A stretch of DNA of 64,000 nt, taken from assembly GCF_018333375.1 (NCBI RefSeq), contig NZ_BORW01000009.1, forward strand, positions 1 to 64,000, in the 5' to 3' direction. The position numbers were made by a program, and so were the translations under genes. This DNA is from Paenibacillus cookii. GTDB taxonomy: Bacteria; Bacillota; Bacilli; Paenibacillales; Paenibacillaceae. The notes under the pieces are model-generated. The model worked only from the letters and a program-made list of their open reading frames with translations, did no database searches and had not been told where the DNA came from. Positions 8,137 to 15,149 of this stretch are shown piece by piece. Within the stretch, counting starts at the first letter, position 1, and every line of letters begins with the position of its first letter.

Positions 8137-8936
8137 ACATTCAACTTGCGTTGGACCGGATGAGCATACAGGAAGCCATCGATATGGCGAGATTGACAGA
8201 ACCTTATATCGATTGGATCGAAGTCGGCACTTCTCTGATCAAAGAATTCGGCATGGCGGCTGTAGAAGCGATGAAGCGCGAGTTCCCCAGCAAGGTCATC
8301 GTAGCGGATGTCAAAACCTTCGATAACGCCGTATACGAGTTCGAATTGTGCTATAAGGCGGGGGCTGACGTGGCAACGGTCATGGGTGCCTCTCCCCCGG
8401 TCACCGTTGAGCTCTGCATGAAGACCGCCCAGACATGGGGCAGGCAGGTCATGATCGACCTGCTTCATACGACGCCGGAGGAACAGGCGGCGCTTGCCCG
8501 GTACCGGGAGGCGGTCCATTGCCTCCATGTCAGCAAAGACCAGCAAGAGGGAGGCGGCTCCCGCTTGACCGGGCCGGGCGCATATGAAGCCGCTTCGGAT
8601 GCCGGGAGAGCAGGCAACGCAGGTTTGGGCGGGAGCCGTAGCTCCACAGGTACCAATGGGACCCTTGTATCAAGTGGGGCAGGTGGAATCGGTGCTGGCG
8701 AAGCACTGCCCAGAAGTATGGGAGCAGCCGCATCCGGTGCCCCCGGTTCGGTCAGCGAAAGCCAGGCGGAACTTCGGATCGCTGCCGCGGGAGGAATCAC
8801 CCTGGATTCTCTGCCGGGACTGTTCGCGATGAAGCCGGAGGTTCTCATCGTCGGCTCCGCGATTACGAAAGCTGCGGACCCGGTCGCCGCTGCCCGATCG
8901 TTTCAGGACTGCATCCGGAAGCTAGGGAGCAGGTAG
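8133..8936 (+). CDS. 3-hexulose-6-phosphate synthase / 3-keto-sugar-acid-phosphate decarboxylase homologue with a Gly/Ser/Ala insertion
   Basis: A member of the OMP-decarboxylase suprafamily close to HxlA and KGPDC. Seen: LALDRM at the N-terminus, EVGT (about 30), the catalytic DVKTFD (Asp59, Lys61, Asp64), HVSKDQQ (132-138) and the phosphate-binding AAAGGI and VGSAITKAAD. HxlA makes 3-hexulose-6-phosphate from formaldehyde and ribulose-5-phosphate; KGPDC decarboxylates 3-keto-L-gulonate-6-phosphate with the same Asp-x-Lys-x-x-Asp site. Length is 267 residues against about 210 usual. The excess is a Gly/Ser/Ala-rich stretch at about 139-212, where the family has only about 20 residues. No formaldehyde source is nearby, so decarboxylation of a beta-keto acid phosphate is my preferred reading. 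The start overlaps the transporter stop (ATGA). Confidence 0.8.
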   Translation: MNIQLALDRMSIQEAIDMARLTEPYIDWIEVGTSLIKEFGMAAVEAMKREFPSKVIVADVKTFDNAVYEFELCYKAGADVATVMGASPPVTVELCMKTAQTWGRQVMIDLLHTTPEEQAALARYREAVHCLHVSKDQQEGGGSRLTGPGAYEAASDAGRAGNAGLGGSRSSTGTNGTLVSSGAGGIGAGEALPRSMGAAASGAPGSVSESQAELRIAAAGGITLDSLPGLFAMKPEVLIVGSAITKAADPVAAARSFQDCIRKLGSR

Positions 8937-9070
8937 CGGGTCATGCCCGGGCTCCAATGAAAAGATTTATATATAGAAGCAACGTCCGAGCAGCGGATTT
9001 CATTGCATCCGAAGGTTGCGAATGCGGATGAATTCTGCTCGATCGGGAATGAAGAAGGAGAGACTGAACA

Positions 9071-9622
9071 ATGATAAACAAGCTGATGACGATACTCGCG
9101 GAAGCTCGTGCCGTGCTGGAACGGGTAGACGAGAGTGATGTTAACGAGACAGCCGCCCTACTGGCGGGTGCTCCCCGGATCTTTGTCGTAGGCGAAGGCC
9201 GTTCGGGACTGATGGCCAAATCCTTCGCCATGCGGCTGATGCACCTCGGCGCGACCTCCTATGTGATCGGGGAGACGATCACCCCTTCGATCGCCGAGGG
9301 TGATTATGTAATCGCCGTCTCCGGTTCCGGTACGACGCATAGCGTCGTCTGGACCGCAGGGAAGGCACGGGAGCTTGGCGCGTCGGTCATCGCCCTGACG
9401 ACCGACGTCGAATCCCCGCTCGCCCGGTCAGCCGTGCGGGTGCTCGCCATTCCGGCGGCCACGAAGCACCGCCGGGAAGGCGAAAGCGCGAGCATTCAGC
9501 CGCTAGGCTCGCTGTTTGACCAATGCGTCCACCTTGTGCTGGACGCGGTCTGCCTGTGCTACGCGGAGTCTCGCGGCGTGGACAACGCCGCGGCGTTCAA
9601 GCAGCACAGCAACGTGGAATAG
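9071..9622 (+). CDS. SIS-domain isomerase, 6-phospho-3-hexuloisomerase-like (HxlB-like)
   Basis: A 183-residue SIS-fold protein of HxlB length. The motifs GEGRSGLMAKSFAMRL (about 37-52), SGSGTTHS (about 86-93), and the C-terminal family signature GESASIQPLGSLFDQ with catalytic Glu are present. HxlB moves a carbonyl between C3 and C2 of hexulose-6-phosphates. GAAGGAGAG lies about 9 bases before the ATG. It is 134 bases downstream of the HxlA-like gene and ends the operon. In this sugar-acid context I infer that it might shift the keto group of 2-keto-6-phosphogluconate to C3, supplying the beta-keto acid for the preceding enzyme. A plain fructose-6-phosphate-forming HxlB remains possible. Confidence 0.85.
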   Translation: MINKLMTILAEARAVLERVDESDVNETAALLAGAPRIFVVGEGRSGLMAKSFAMRLMHLGATSYVIGETITPSIAEGDYVIAVSGSGTTHSVVWTAGKARELGASVIALTTDVESPLARSAVRVLAIPAATKHRREGESASIQPLGSLFDQCVHLVLDAVCLCYAESRGVDNAAAFKQHSNVE

Positions 9623-10193
9623 CGACATCCGTGCTTTCACCGCCGCTCTACTGTCTAGCATTTCACTATCGGGTCACAGCCTTTAAGCTAATGAACGAGA
9701 GCTCAATGAATACATGTAATGGAAGTAGCTTATTGGGTCGGTACTGTACGGCGCACAGCCGTCCGGAAGTATTTTGCACAATGCGTCGGCGCAAGCAAAG
9801 AAGCGGACCGATAGATCCTTGGCTTATCGATCATGAAACTATAATAATTAAGCAGCCGGGTGCGATTACCCGGCTGCTTTCGTATGACTAGACCGACTTC
9901 CCCCTCATGATTTTGATGAGAATATGGTTGAGTAATGGCGTTTTTGAAGCAATGAAGAGAGGCTGGAATAATATGCGGAACAGTAATCGCCATCCTCCGG
10001 TATATCACCAAACCCATATCCGCTATACGTTGTTGAGATCATGCATGTCAGGCATAATCTGTGAAAAACGGCTTTTTTCCTCCGACTGGCCTCTGCATTT
10101 CCTTTTCTATAAAAAACCTGTCGAATAAGGGGACTTCCAAACGATCACCGCTTTTTGAATCGTTCGGCCCGTGAAATTCAGCGTCTCATTACT
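9623..10193. other. intergenic region, no gene recognised
   Basis: Between the HxlB-like gene and a converging MFS gene. It holds one clear terminator (9851-9882). The rest has short open frames on both strands with no codon pattern or family resemblance that I would accept as coding. Confidence 0.6.
9851..9882 (+). terminator. terminator of the sugar-acid operon
   Basis: AGCAGCCGGGT and ACCCGGCTGCT form a perfect eleven-pair stem with a six-base loop, followed by a short T run. It lies 229 bases after the last operon stop. Confidence 0.75.
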
Positions 10194-11411
10194 TTATCTT
10201 TTATTAAACTTCACGGTTACAAAAATAGCACCCGCAACCGAAACCGCCGCGATGATAGCCGCAAAGAGCGAGGCACCCAGGGAGATGCTGGTCCTATCGA
10301 TCAAAAAACCTGTCCCGATCGGCAGCAGCGCCGCAGGTACGTATCCACCGATATTCAGTACCGCATTGGCTTCGGCGCGGCGATGTTCCGGGACATGCAT
10401 GCTGATCAGCGTCAGGCCTCCAAGCTGCCCCAATCCCTGTCCTGCACCCGCAAGCACCGCGGCTATAACAAGAAATGCGGCTGACGAGTACATGACGGCA
10501 GAAACCAGGCAGATCATGGACAATAGGATAACCGCAACTCCCAGAAGTAACAGACTGCGAACCGGGAGCCTTTTGACAACGAATTGTATGCCCGTCGCCG
10601 CCAAGAACATGACACAGGCTGTTCCTCCAGCCACCAAGGGGCTGGTCACATGCAGCAGTTTGGACAGCAGCGGAGGACCCAGCGACAGTACAAAGGAAGT
10701 CGAGGTAATGCCCGGGGCAAACACGGATATTCCCAGAGATAAGTGCAGACGGTTATGCTTAGGAACCGACGGGAAGCGCAGCTTCCACTCTTCGTGCGCA
10801 GGATTCCGCCGGGAGGGAAGACGGGCTGCCGCCATAAAGGCGGTTGCCAAAATGATAAATTGAGCGGAATACACCGGCACGACGGGATGCGCAAGAAATT
10901 GGGCCGTCATTCCGGCCAGCAGCGGCCCAAGTCCGGCTCCGAGAACCATGGCCACGGAAGCGGCAAGGGATGCCAGATGTTTCTTGCCGTGTCCACCGGA
11001 ATCCACGACCGCCGCCATGCCGGCGGAGACGATGACGCCGACGGCTATGCCCGTCAGCAACCGCGCCGCGAACAGCATGCCGACTGAATCGGCCAATGCA
11101 AACAGCGCACAGGCGGCCACCGCAGCCAGTAGACCCGGATAAAGCACCGCCTTCCGTCCCAAGCGGTCGGACAATTGCCCGGCTGCGAACAGGCTGCCAA
11201 GCAAACCCGCGATATAAGCGGCAAAAATAAGCGTGAGTGTTCCGTTCGTGAATCCCAGCGCCGTCTGCCATTGTACATACAGCGGCGTCGCTGAATTGGA
11301 CAGCATGAATACGGCAGTTACGATCCAAGCCGTAGTCCAGATGCGGCGCGTTGATACGCGGGAGTCCTCCGATGTTTGAGGAATTTCCGCATTTTTTGCA
11401 TGATCGATCAA
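10194..11411 (-). CDS. MFS transporter (drug/metabolite efflux type)
   Basis: 405 residues with about twelve membrane segments. The loop 2-3 motif GQLSDRLGRKAVLYPG (about 78-93) is the classic MFS motif A, and RLLTGIAVGVIVSAGMAA follows. The start is TTG at 11411 with AAGGAGG eight bases upstream; no ATG in frame is better placed. It is divergent from a LysR-type gene 139 bases away, which makes that regulator its probable controller. The substrate cannot be read from sequence. Efflux of a drug or metabolite is the usual role for this branch. Confidence 0.8.
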   Translation of the reverse strand: MIDHAKNAEIPQTSEDSRVSTRRIWTTAWIVTAVFMLSNSATPLYVQWQTALGFTNGTLTLIFAAYIAGLLGSLFAAGQLSDRLGRKAVLYPGLLAAVAACALFALADSVGMLFAARLLTGIAVGVIVSAGMAAVVDSGGHGKKHLASLAASVAMVLGAGLGPLLAGMTAQFLAHPVVPVYSAQFIILATAFMAAARLPSRRNPAHEEWKLRFPSVPKHNRLHLSLGISVFAPGITSTSFVLSLGPPLLSKLLHVTSPLVAGGTACVMFLAATGIQFVVKRLPVRSLLLLGVAVILLSMICLVSAVMYSSAAFLVIAAVLAGAGQGLGQLGGLTLISMHVPEHRRAEANAVLNIGGYVPAALLPIGTGFLIDRTSISLGASLFAAIIAAVSVAGAIFVTVKFNKR

Positions 11412-11457
11412 GGTAATCTCCTCCTTACAACCTTAAAATGCATGCCATGCCTTCGTG

Positions 11458-11485
11458 TTGCCGTGCAATTAGAATACGTTATAAT
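11458..11485 (+). promoter_or_regulatory. candidate promoter of the LysR gene
   Basis: TTGCCG and TATAAT are separated by 16 bases, 66 bases before the chosen LysR start. Confidence 0.5.
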
Positions 11486-11489
11486 AATT

Positions 11490-11515
11490 CATAACTGAAA
11501 TACCTATTTGTTATG
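11490..11515. promoter_or_regulatory. LysR-type interrupted dyad in the divergent region
   Basis: CATAAC and GTTATG are separated by 14 bases. The T-rich/A-rich interrupted dyad is the type that LysR regulators bind. It lies between the two divergent genes. Confidence 0.45.
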
Positions 11516-11521
11516 TAGGAA

Positions 11522-11537
11522 ATAACTATATAGTTAT
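11522..11537. promoter_or_regulatory. perfect 16-bp palindrome
   Basis: ATAACTATATAGTTAT is a perfect palindrome just before the LysR start. Its ATAAC/GTTAT arms match the arms of the dyad at 11490-11515, so the two are likely recognition and activation half-sites of one regulator. Confidence 0.5.
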
Positions 11538-11550
11538 GAGGGTGTGTACG

Positions 11551-12414
11551 ATGAAAATGAACTTGAACCACCTGAATGTTTTTATGACAGCCGCCGAAAA
11601 ATTGAACCTTACCGAAACAGCGAAAGCATTGTTTATTTCCCAACCGGCTGTGAGCAAGACGATTAAACAGCTTGAAGAGGCGCTGCAAGTGAGACTGTTT
11701 GTCAGGGATAAGCAGAAGGGGATCATTTTAACCGATGTCGGCAAAGAGGTGCTGGTATTGGCCAGGCAGATGCAATCCATTGAAAACCGCATTTTTCAGG
11801 TAGCCAGCCGGGAGAGCCAGCTCTTATCCGGAAAAATCAAAATCGGCTCGTTTCCCGCCGCGTCGACTCTATTACTCCCGGAGGCTATCGCCAGGTTCCG
11901 GGCCAAGTATCCTCATGTTCAAATCGAACTGAATGAGGGGGTATCCGACCAGATCAAGGAATGGGTCACCGACCGTACCGTGGAGATTGGGCTCGTCGCG
12001 TCCCCTTTTACGGGATTTGAGAATCATAGCCTGGTTCAGGATCACATGGTGGCCGTCATTCCGGACGATCATGAGCTGCAGAGTACAGCGGTTGTCGACC
12101 TCGGAAGATACCGGCATGACATGATTTATTGCAAAGGCGGGCATGAGGCGGCGATGAACAGCATACTTCAACTGCACCAATTGAATCTCGAAAGCAGCTT
12201 GACCGTCCAAACGGCCGAAACCCTGATCCAGATGGTCCGCAGACGGCTCGGAATCGGTCTTGTGTTCGACTTTACGCTATCTTCCGTGTCCCACGATCTC
12301 ATCGTTAAACCAATTACGCCTGCCATTACCCGGGAGATCGGGGTCATCGCGCTTTCTTTCGAGGAGATGTCCCCCGCGTCCATAGCATTTGTCCGTATGT
12401 TGAGAGAAACATGA
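11551..12414 (+). CDS. LysR-family transcriptional regulator
   Basis: A LysR-type regulator of 287 residues from the ATG at 11551. The ATG at 11536 overlaps the TGAGGGTG ribosome binding site and is less likely. The N-terminal winged helix (LNHLNVFMTAAEKLNLTETA, then LFISQPAVSKTIKQLEEAL) is followed by the substrate-binding domain (KIKIGSFPAASTLLLP from about 97). The divergent MFS gene is the obvious target, with the effector unknown. Near the effector site nothing unusual is seen. The palindromes at 11490-11537 are candidate sites. Confidence 0.85.
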   Translation: MKMNLNHLNVFMTAAEKLNLTETAKALFISQPAVSKTIKQLEEALQVRLFVRDKQKGIILTDVGKEVLVLARQMQSIENRIFQVASRESQLLSGKIKIGSFPAASTLLLPEAIARFRAKYPHVQIELNEGVSDQIKEWVTDRTVEIGLVASPFTGFENHSLVQDHMVAVIPDDHELQSTAVVDLGRYRHDMIYCKGGHEAAMNSILQLHQLNLESSLTVQTAETLIQMVRRRLGIGLVFDFTLSSVSHDLIVKPITPAITREIGVIALSFEEMSPASIAFVRMLRET

Positions 12415-12475
12415 AACAAGCTGTTTTCTGGCAACTATGAGATTTATTATGCTAACAGTCAGCTTACTTAAACAG

Positions 12476-12501
12476 AAAAAGCACTCTGCGGAGTGCTTTT
12501 T
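12476..12501. terminator. bidirectional terminator after the LysR gene
   Basis: AAAAAGCACTC, a TGCG loop and GAGTGCTTTTT make an eleven-pair stem with A and T tracts on either side, so it can act on both strands. Confidence 0.8.
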
Positions 12502-12534
12502 GAACGTGTTTTTCCAATCGAAAGAAGCGAAACT

Positions 12535-12702
12535 TGTGTCCCCGTCTAGCCCAGGACCGTCGAGCCGGATAGGGTTGCCTGCTTTCCAACAGGATTGGAT
12601 GGCGCCTCCGATAAAAGCGGCGGACGATTTTTCGGGGATGAACAGCATGTCCCACGCCACTTCCGCGCTGGCTCCAATGTAGAAGGTGTAACCAAACTGC
12701 AT
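12535..12702 (-). pseudogene. N-terminal fragment of an SRPBCC (AHSA1-like) protein
   Basis: The first 56 codons read as an SRPBCC/AHSA1 domain start: MQFGYTFYIGASAEVAWDML and FIGGAIQSCWKAGNPIRL match the family pattern of a YxxxIxAxxExVWxxL helix followed by a GGxxxSxWKxGxP strand. A ribosome binding site AAAGAGG precedes the ATG. After about residue 56 the similarity stops, and the reading frame runs into the terminator at 12476-12501, so about 90 residues are lost. It is a dead remnant. Confidence 0.65.
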
Positions 12703-12839
12703 GTCGAATCCTCTTTAGAACCATCATACTTACGTTGTATATCCCGGAGCCGGATGCAGCCCAAAATGGGTCATACAGAGATATCGTATGCATGAAGCCA
12801 GGCGAAGCACAGCCTGATAAACGTAAAGGAGATAAAACC

Positions 12840-13292
12840 ATGGAAAATAACAAATTAATAAGAATGGACAATATGGGCATCGTCGTAGAATCCCTGGATG
12901 ACGCGATCTCTTTCTACGAGGAGATTGGCTTGAAGCTCGAAGGGCGAACCACTGTCGAAGGCGAATGGGCGGGTCGAGTAACCGGGCTGGGTTCACAACG
13001 TGTAGAGATTGCTATGATGGTTACCCCGGACGGCCACAGCCGACTCGAACTTTCGCGATTTATCACCCCGCCTACGATATCAGATCATCGGACTGCACCT
13101 GTAAATGCCCTCGGTTATCTACGCGTCATGTTCACCGTTAAAGACATTGACGAAATAGTATCCAGACTCATCAAGCATGGTGCTCAGCTCGTTGGCGAAG
13201 TGGTCCAGTATGAGAACTCGTACCGGCTCTGCTACATTCGTGGCAAAGAAGGACTTTTAATCGGTTTGGCGGAACAACTGGGAAATAAATAA
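12840..13292 (+). CDS. VOC-family (glyoxalase/bleomycin-resistance fold) protein
   Basis: 150 residues from the ATG at 12840, which has AAAGGAG about 8 bases upstream; longer in-frame starts lack a site. The vicinal-oxygen-chelate fold is read from MGIVVESLDDAISFYEEIGLKL at the N-terminus (first beta-alpha-beta unit, taken in parts) and from VMFTVKDIDEIVSRL and YIRGKEGLLIGLAEQL in the second half. The first metal ligand position, usually His after Asp at the first strand, is Met here (DNMGI), so catalysis is uncertain. It sits among gene remnants and could be a binding or resistance protein. Confidence 0.75.
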   Translation: MENNKLIRMDNMGIVVESLDDAISFYEEIGLKLEGRTTVEGEWAGRVTGLGSQRVEIAMMVTPDGHSRLELSRFITPPTISDHRTAPVNALGYLRVMFTVKDIDEIVSRLIKHGAQLVGEVVQYENSYRLCYIRGKEGLLIGLAEQLGNK

Positions 13293-13334
13293 GAGACGCT
13301 TAGAAGATGACTGAACTGAAATATACATTTCTAG

Positions 13335-13463
13335 AGTAAATATCATGGAGCCGATCGCCCGTTTTGCATCAATGTCATGCAGGAGGGCAGCGCCCAAGGG
13401 GACGACAAGTTCCGTGAAGAGATCGAGCGAGGAGTGGCAAACACACCCTTCACAGCCGCGTAA
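13335..13463 (+). pseudogene. orphan 3' coding tail, family not identified
   Basis: A frame with protein-like composition (GADRPFCINVMQEGSAQGDD, then FREEIERGVANTPFTAA) runs to a TAA at 13461 that lies inside the terminator stem, as the end of a real gene would. It opens just after a TAG and has no start or ribosome binding site. I read it as the last 35-40 codons of a deleted gene. I do not recognise the family. Confidence 0.35.
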
Positions 13464-13482
13464 TTGCGGCTCTTTTTGTTTT
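13454..13482 (+). terminator. terminator
   Basis: AGCCGC and GCGGCT with a six-base loop, followed by CTTTTTGTTTT. Confidence 0.7.
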
Positions 13483-13577
13483 AACGATATATGTTCTTAT
13501 CACACTTGACGACATGAAATTACATGCCAGGATCAAGTAAGACGTTCTTCGGAAACCAAAATGTTGCACATCGCCGC

Positions 13578-13625
13578 TTGACAGCGCGATCCGATTGGTA
13601 AATAACGGTGCAAGTAAGTACTTGC
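13578..13625 (+). promoter_or_regulatory. promoter and operator of the TetR gene
   Basis: TTGACA (13578-13583) and a weak -10 AATAAC (13601-13606) are 17 bases apart. Immediately downstream GCAAGTAAGTACTTGC (13610-13625) has perfect seven-base arms (GCAAGTA/TACTTGC). The operator covers the expected start of transcription, as for an autorepressor. Confidence 0.65.
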
Positions 13626-13642
13626 AAACGAAAAGGACTGGA

Positions 13643-14233
13643 ATGATTCATGAACCAAGCAGCGAGCACCAGCGACAAGTTAATATTGGCGCGATCGACC
13701 TGATTGCTGAACAAGGGTATGACGGAACGACAACGAAGGAGATCGCTGCAGCGGCCGGGGTCAACGAAGTGACGCTCTTTCGGCATTTCGGCAGCAAACA
13801 AGGGCTGCTTGTTGCCGCATTCGAACGGTACCACTACGCCGGCGAAATGACGAAGCTCTTTCATGAGCGGCTGACGTGGGACGTACGAACGGATTTGCTG
13901 TTGATCAGTCGGACGTACCATGAGATCATGAACCGGAACCGGAAGTTGCTCGCTATCGCGCAAAAGGGCGGCAGCCGGCTGCCCGAGGAAGTGCATAAGC
14001 ACGCTTCGCAGCATCCCGTCCAGCTGAAGAGGCTGCTGACGAACTATTTCTCTTCGCTGTATCAATGCGGGAAAATTGCCCAAGTCGATCCGGAGATTAC
14101 GGCCATGTCATTCATGTGGATGAACTTGGGGGCGTTCAGCAGCAACTTGGTAGAGTCGTCGCAATCGGACGTTACACTCGACATGTTTATCGAGCGGAGC
14201 GTCGATCTGTTTGCTAGGGCGCTGGCTCCCTAG
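13643..14233 (+). CDS. TetR-family repressor
   Basis: 196 residues from the ATG at 13643 with AAAAGGA upstream; longer frames would include the operator. The TetR helix-turn-helix is clear (IAAAAGVNEVTLFRHFGSKQ, about 34-53), followed by an all-helical ligand domain without recognisable specificity. It is bracketed by two similar palindromes: its own promoter site (13610-13625) and one before the epoxide hydrolase remnant (14249-14266). This suggests that it once controlled that hydrolase. The effector is unknown. Confidence 0.85.
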   Translation: MIHEPSSEHQRQVNIGAIDLIAEQGYDGTTTKEIAAAAGVNEVTLFRHFGSKQGLLVAAFERYHYAGEMTKLFHERLTWDVRTDLLLISRTYHEIMNRNRKLLAIAQKGGSRLPEEVHKHASQHPVQLKRLLTNYFSSLYQCGKIAQVDPEITAMSFMWMNLGAFSSNLVESSQSDVTLDMFIERSVDLFARALAP

Positions 14234-14248
14234 TTTTTTTACACTTGA

Positions 14249-14266
14249 TGCAAGCTAGCGCTTGCA
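14249..14266. promoter_or_regulatory. second TetR operator
   Basis: TGCAAGC and GCTTGCA flank TAGC. The GCAAG/CTTGC arms equal those of the site at 13610-13625. It sits 46 bases before the start of the dead epoxide hydrolase gene. Confidence 0.6.
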
Positions 14267-14311
14267 TTCGCAATCGATATCATCTTCTTCCCGTTAGGAG
14301 GACCTTCAGTT

Positions 14312-14825
14312 ATGGCTTCAGAACAACACATGACAAACGCTGATCAATCGATCCAACCATTTCGAATTGCAATCCCCCAACAAAAACTCGACGATTTGAA
14401 AGAACGCCTATGGTGCTCCAGTCAACCCGTCCGCAAACACTTTCCTATACGCTAAGCGACTCACCTGTGGGTCAACTGGCTTGGATTACAGAGAAATTTA
14501 TGGAATGGGTTGATCCGGCATGTCCCATAGGAATCGATCGACTGCTTACTAACGTAATGCTTTATTGGGTCACAGGCACGGCTGGATCATCAGCCCGCCT
14601 TTATTATGAGAGCGCCCAAATCAAGGGGCGTCCTGTGGACTGCCCGGTACCATCAGGCGTAGCGGTTTTTCCGCACGATTGGCTTGGCCCGTACGCCGTC
14701 TTGCTGAGCAACAGTATGATATCGTACACTGGACGGAGTTTGAACATGGAGGACACTTCGCCGCGATGGAGGTTCCTGATTTGTTAACAAAGGACATCCG
14801 AAATTTCTTTCGTCGTTTTCGTTGA
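14312..14825 (+). pseudogene. epoxide hydrolase (EHN type), internally deleted and frameshifted
   Basis: Three frames together spell an alpha/beta-hydrolase epoxide hydrolase of about 380 residues reduced to 170. The N-terminal EHN helix (IQPFRIAIPQQKLDDLKERL) runs from the ATG at 14312, with TAGGAGGA upstream, until a stop near 14456. The C-terminal part continues in a second frame from about 14425 (LSDSPVGQLAWITEKF, TNVMLYWVTGT, SARLYYE). After about 14690 a third frame gives EQQYDIVHWTEFEHGGHF with the catalytic His and ends at TGA 14823. The central lid and nucleophile region is missing. It cannot be functional, although its upstream operator is intact. Confidence 0.8.
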
Positions 14826-15149
14826 TAAAGCACGGAAAAGTTCGTACAACCGATCTCGCTAGGGAATTTTTCCCTAGCTTTTTTCTGTAGAATATTCATT
14901 TTAGTTCAATAGAAGAGCACGACCTGCTTTCCCTGCGAAAAATCCCCTCCGGTCTCCAAACGCTTAAGCCTATTTTACATCTGTCAACCCCTTATCTTCC
15001 TGATTGATTCGTACGACGAAGAGGTTTTTCTTACGATTTTTCGTGCTTTGTTCGGAATTTTCGCAACATTGCTTTGAAAGCGTAATCATTCGTATATAAA
15101 ATAGCATTACGCAAGTGATACTTTTGAAAAAAGAGGGTGATTCGCAACA
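14826..15149. other. intergenic region before the sensor kinase
   Basis: It contains the terminator at 14858-14885, an AT-rich stretch and the ribosome binding site of the kinase (AAGAGGGTG near 15130). I see no gene and no convincing promoter pair. Confidence 0.5.
14858..14885 (+). terminator. terminator after the epoxide hydrolase remnant
   Basis: GCTAGGGA and TCCCTAGC form an eight-pair stem with a five-base loop, followed by TTTTTT. Confidence 0.8.

Noticed and set aside
8584..8832. An alternative open frame across the insertion of the HxlA-like gene, as if the insertion were a frameshifted domain
   Set aside because: Its translation shows no OMP-decarboxylase-like sequence, and the main frame is continuous on both sides with intact motifs, so a frameshift explanation is weak.
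3691..9622. A formaldehyde-fixing ribulose monophosphate operon
   Set aside because: HxlA- and HxlB-like genes are present, but no methanol or formaldehyde dehydrogenase or HxlR regulator is adjacent, and the operon is led by a sugar-acid kinase and transporter. Kept only as the alternative reading.
9523..9891. An open frame beginning inside the HxlB-like gene and running into the following gap
   Set aside because: It overlaps a well-supported gene in another frame, lacks a ribosome binding site and crosses the operon terminator.
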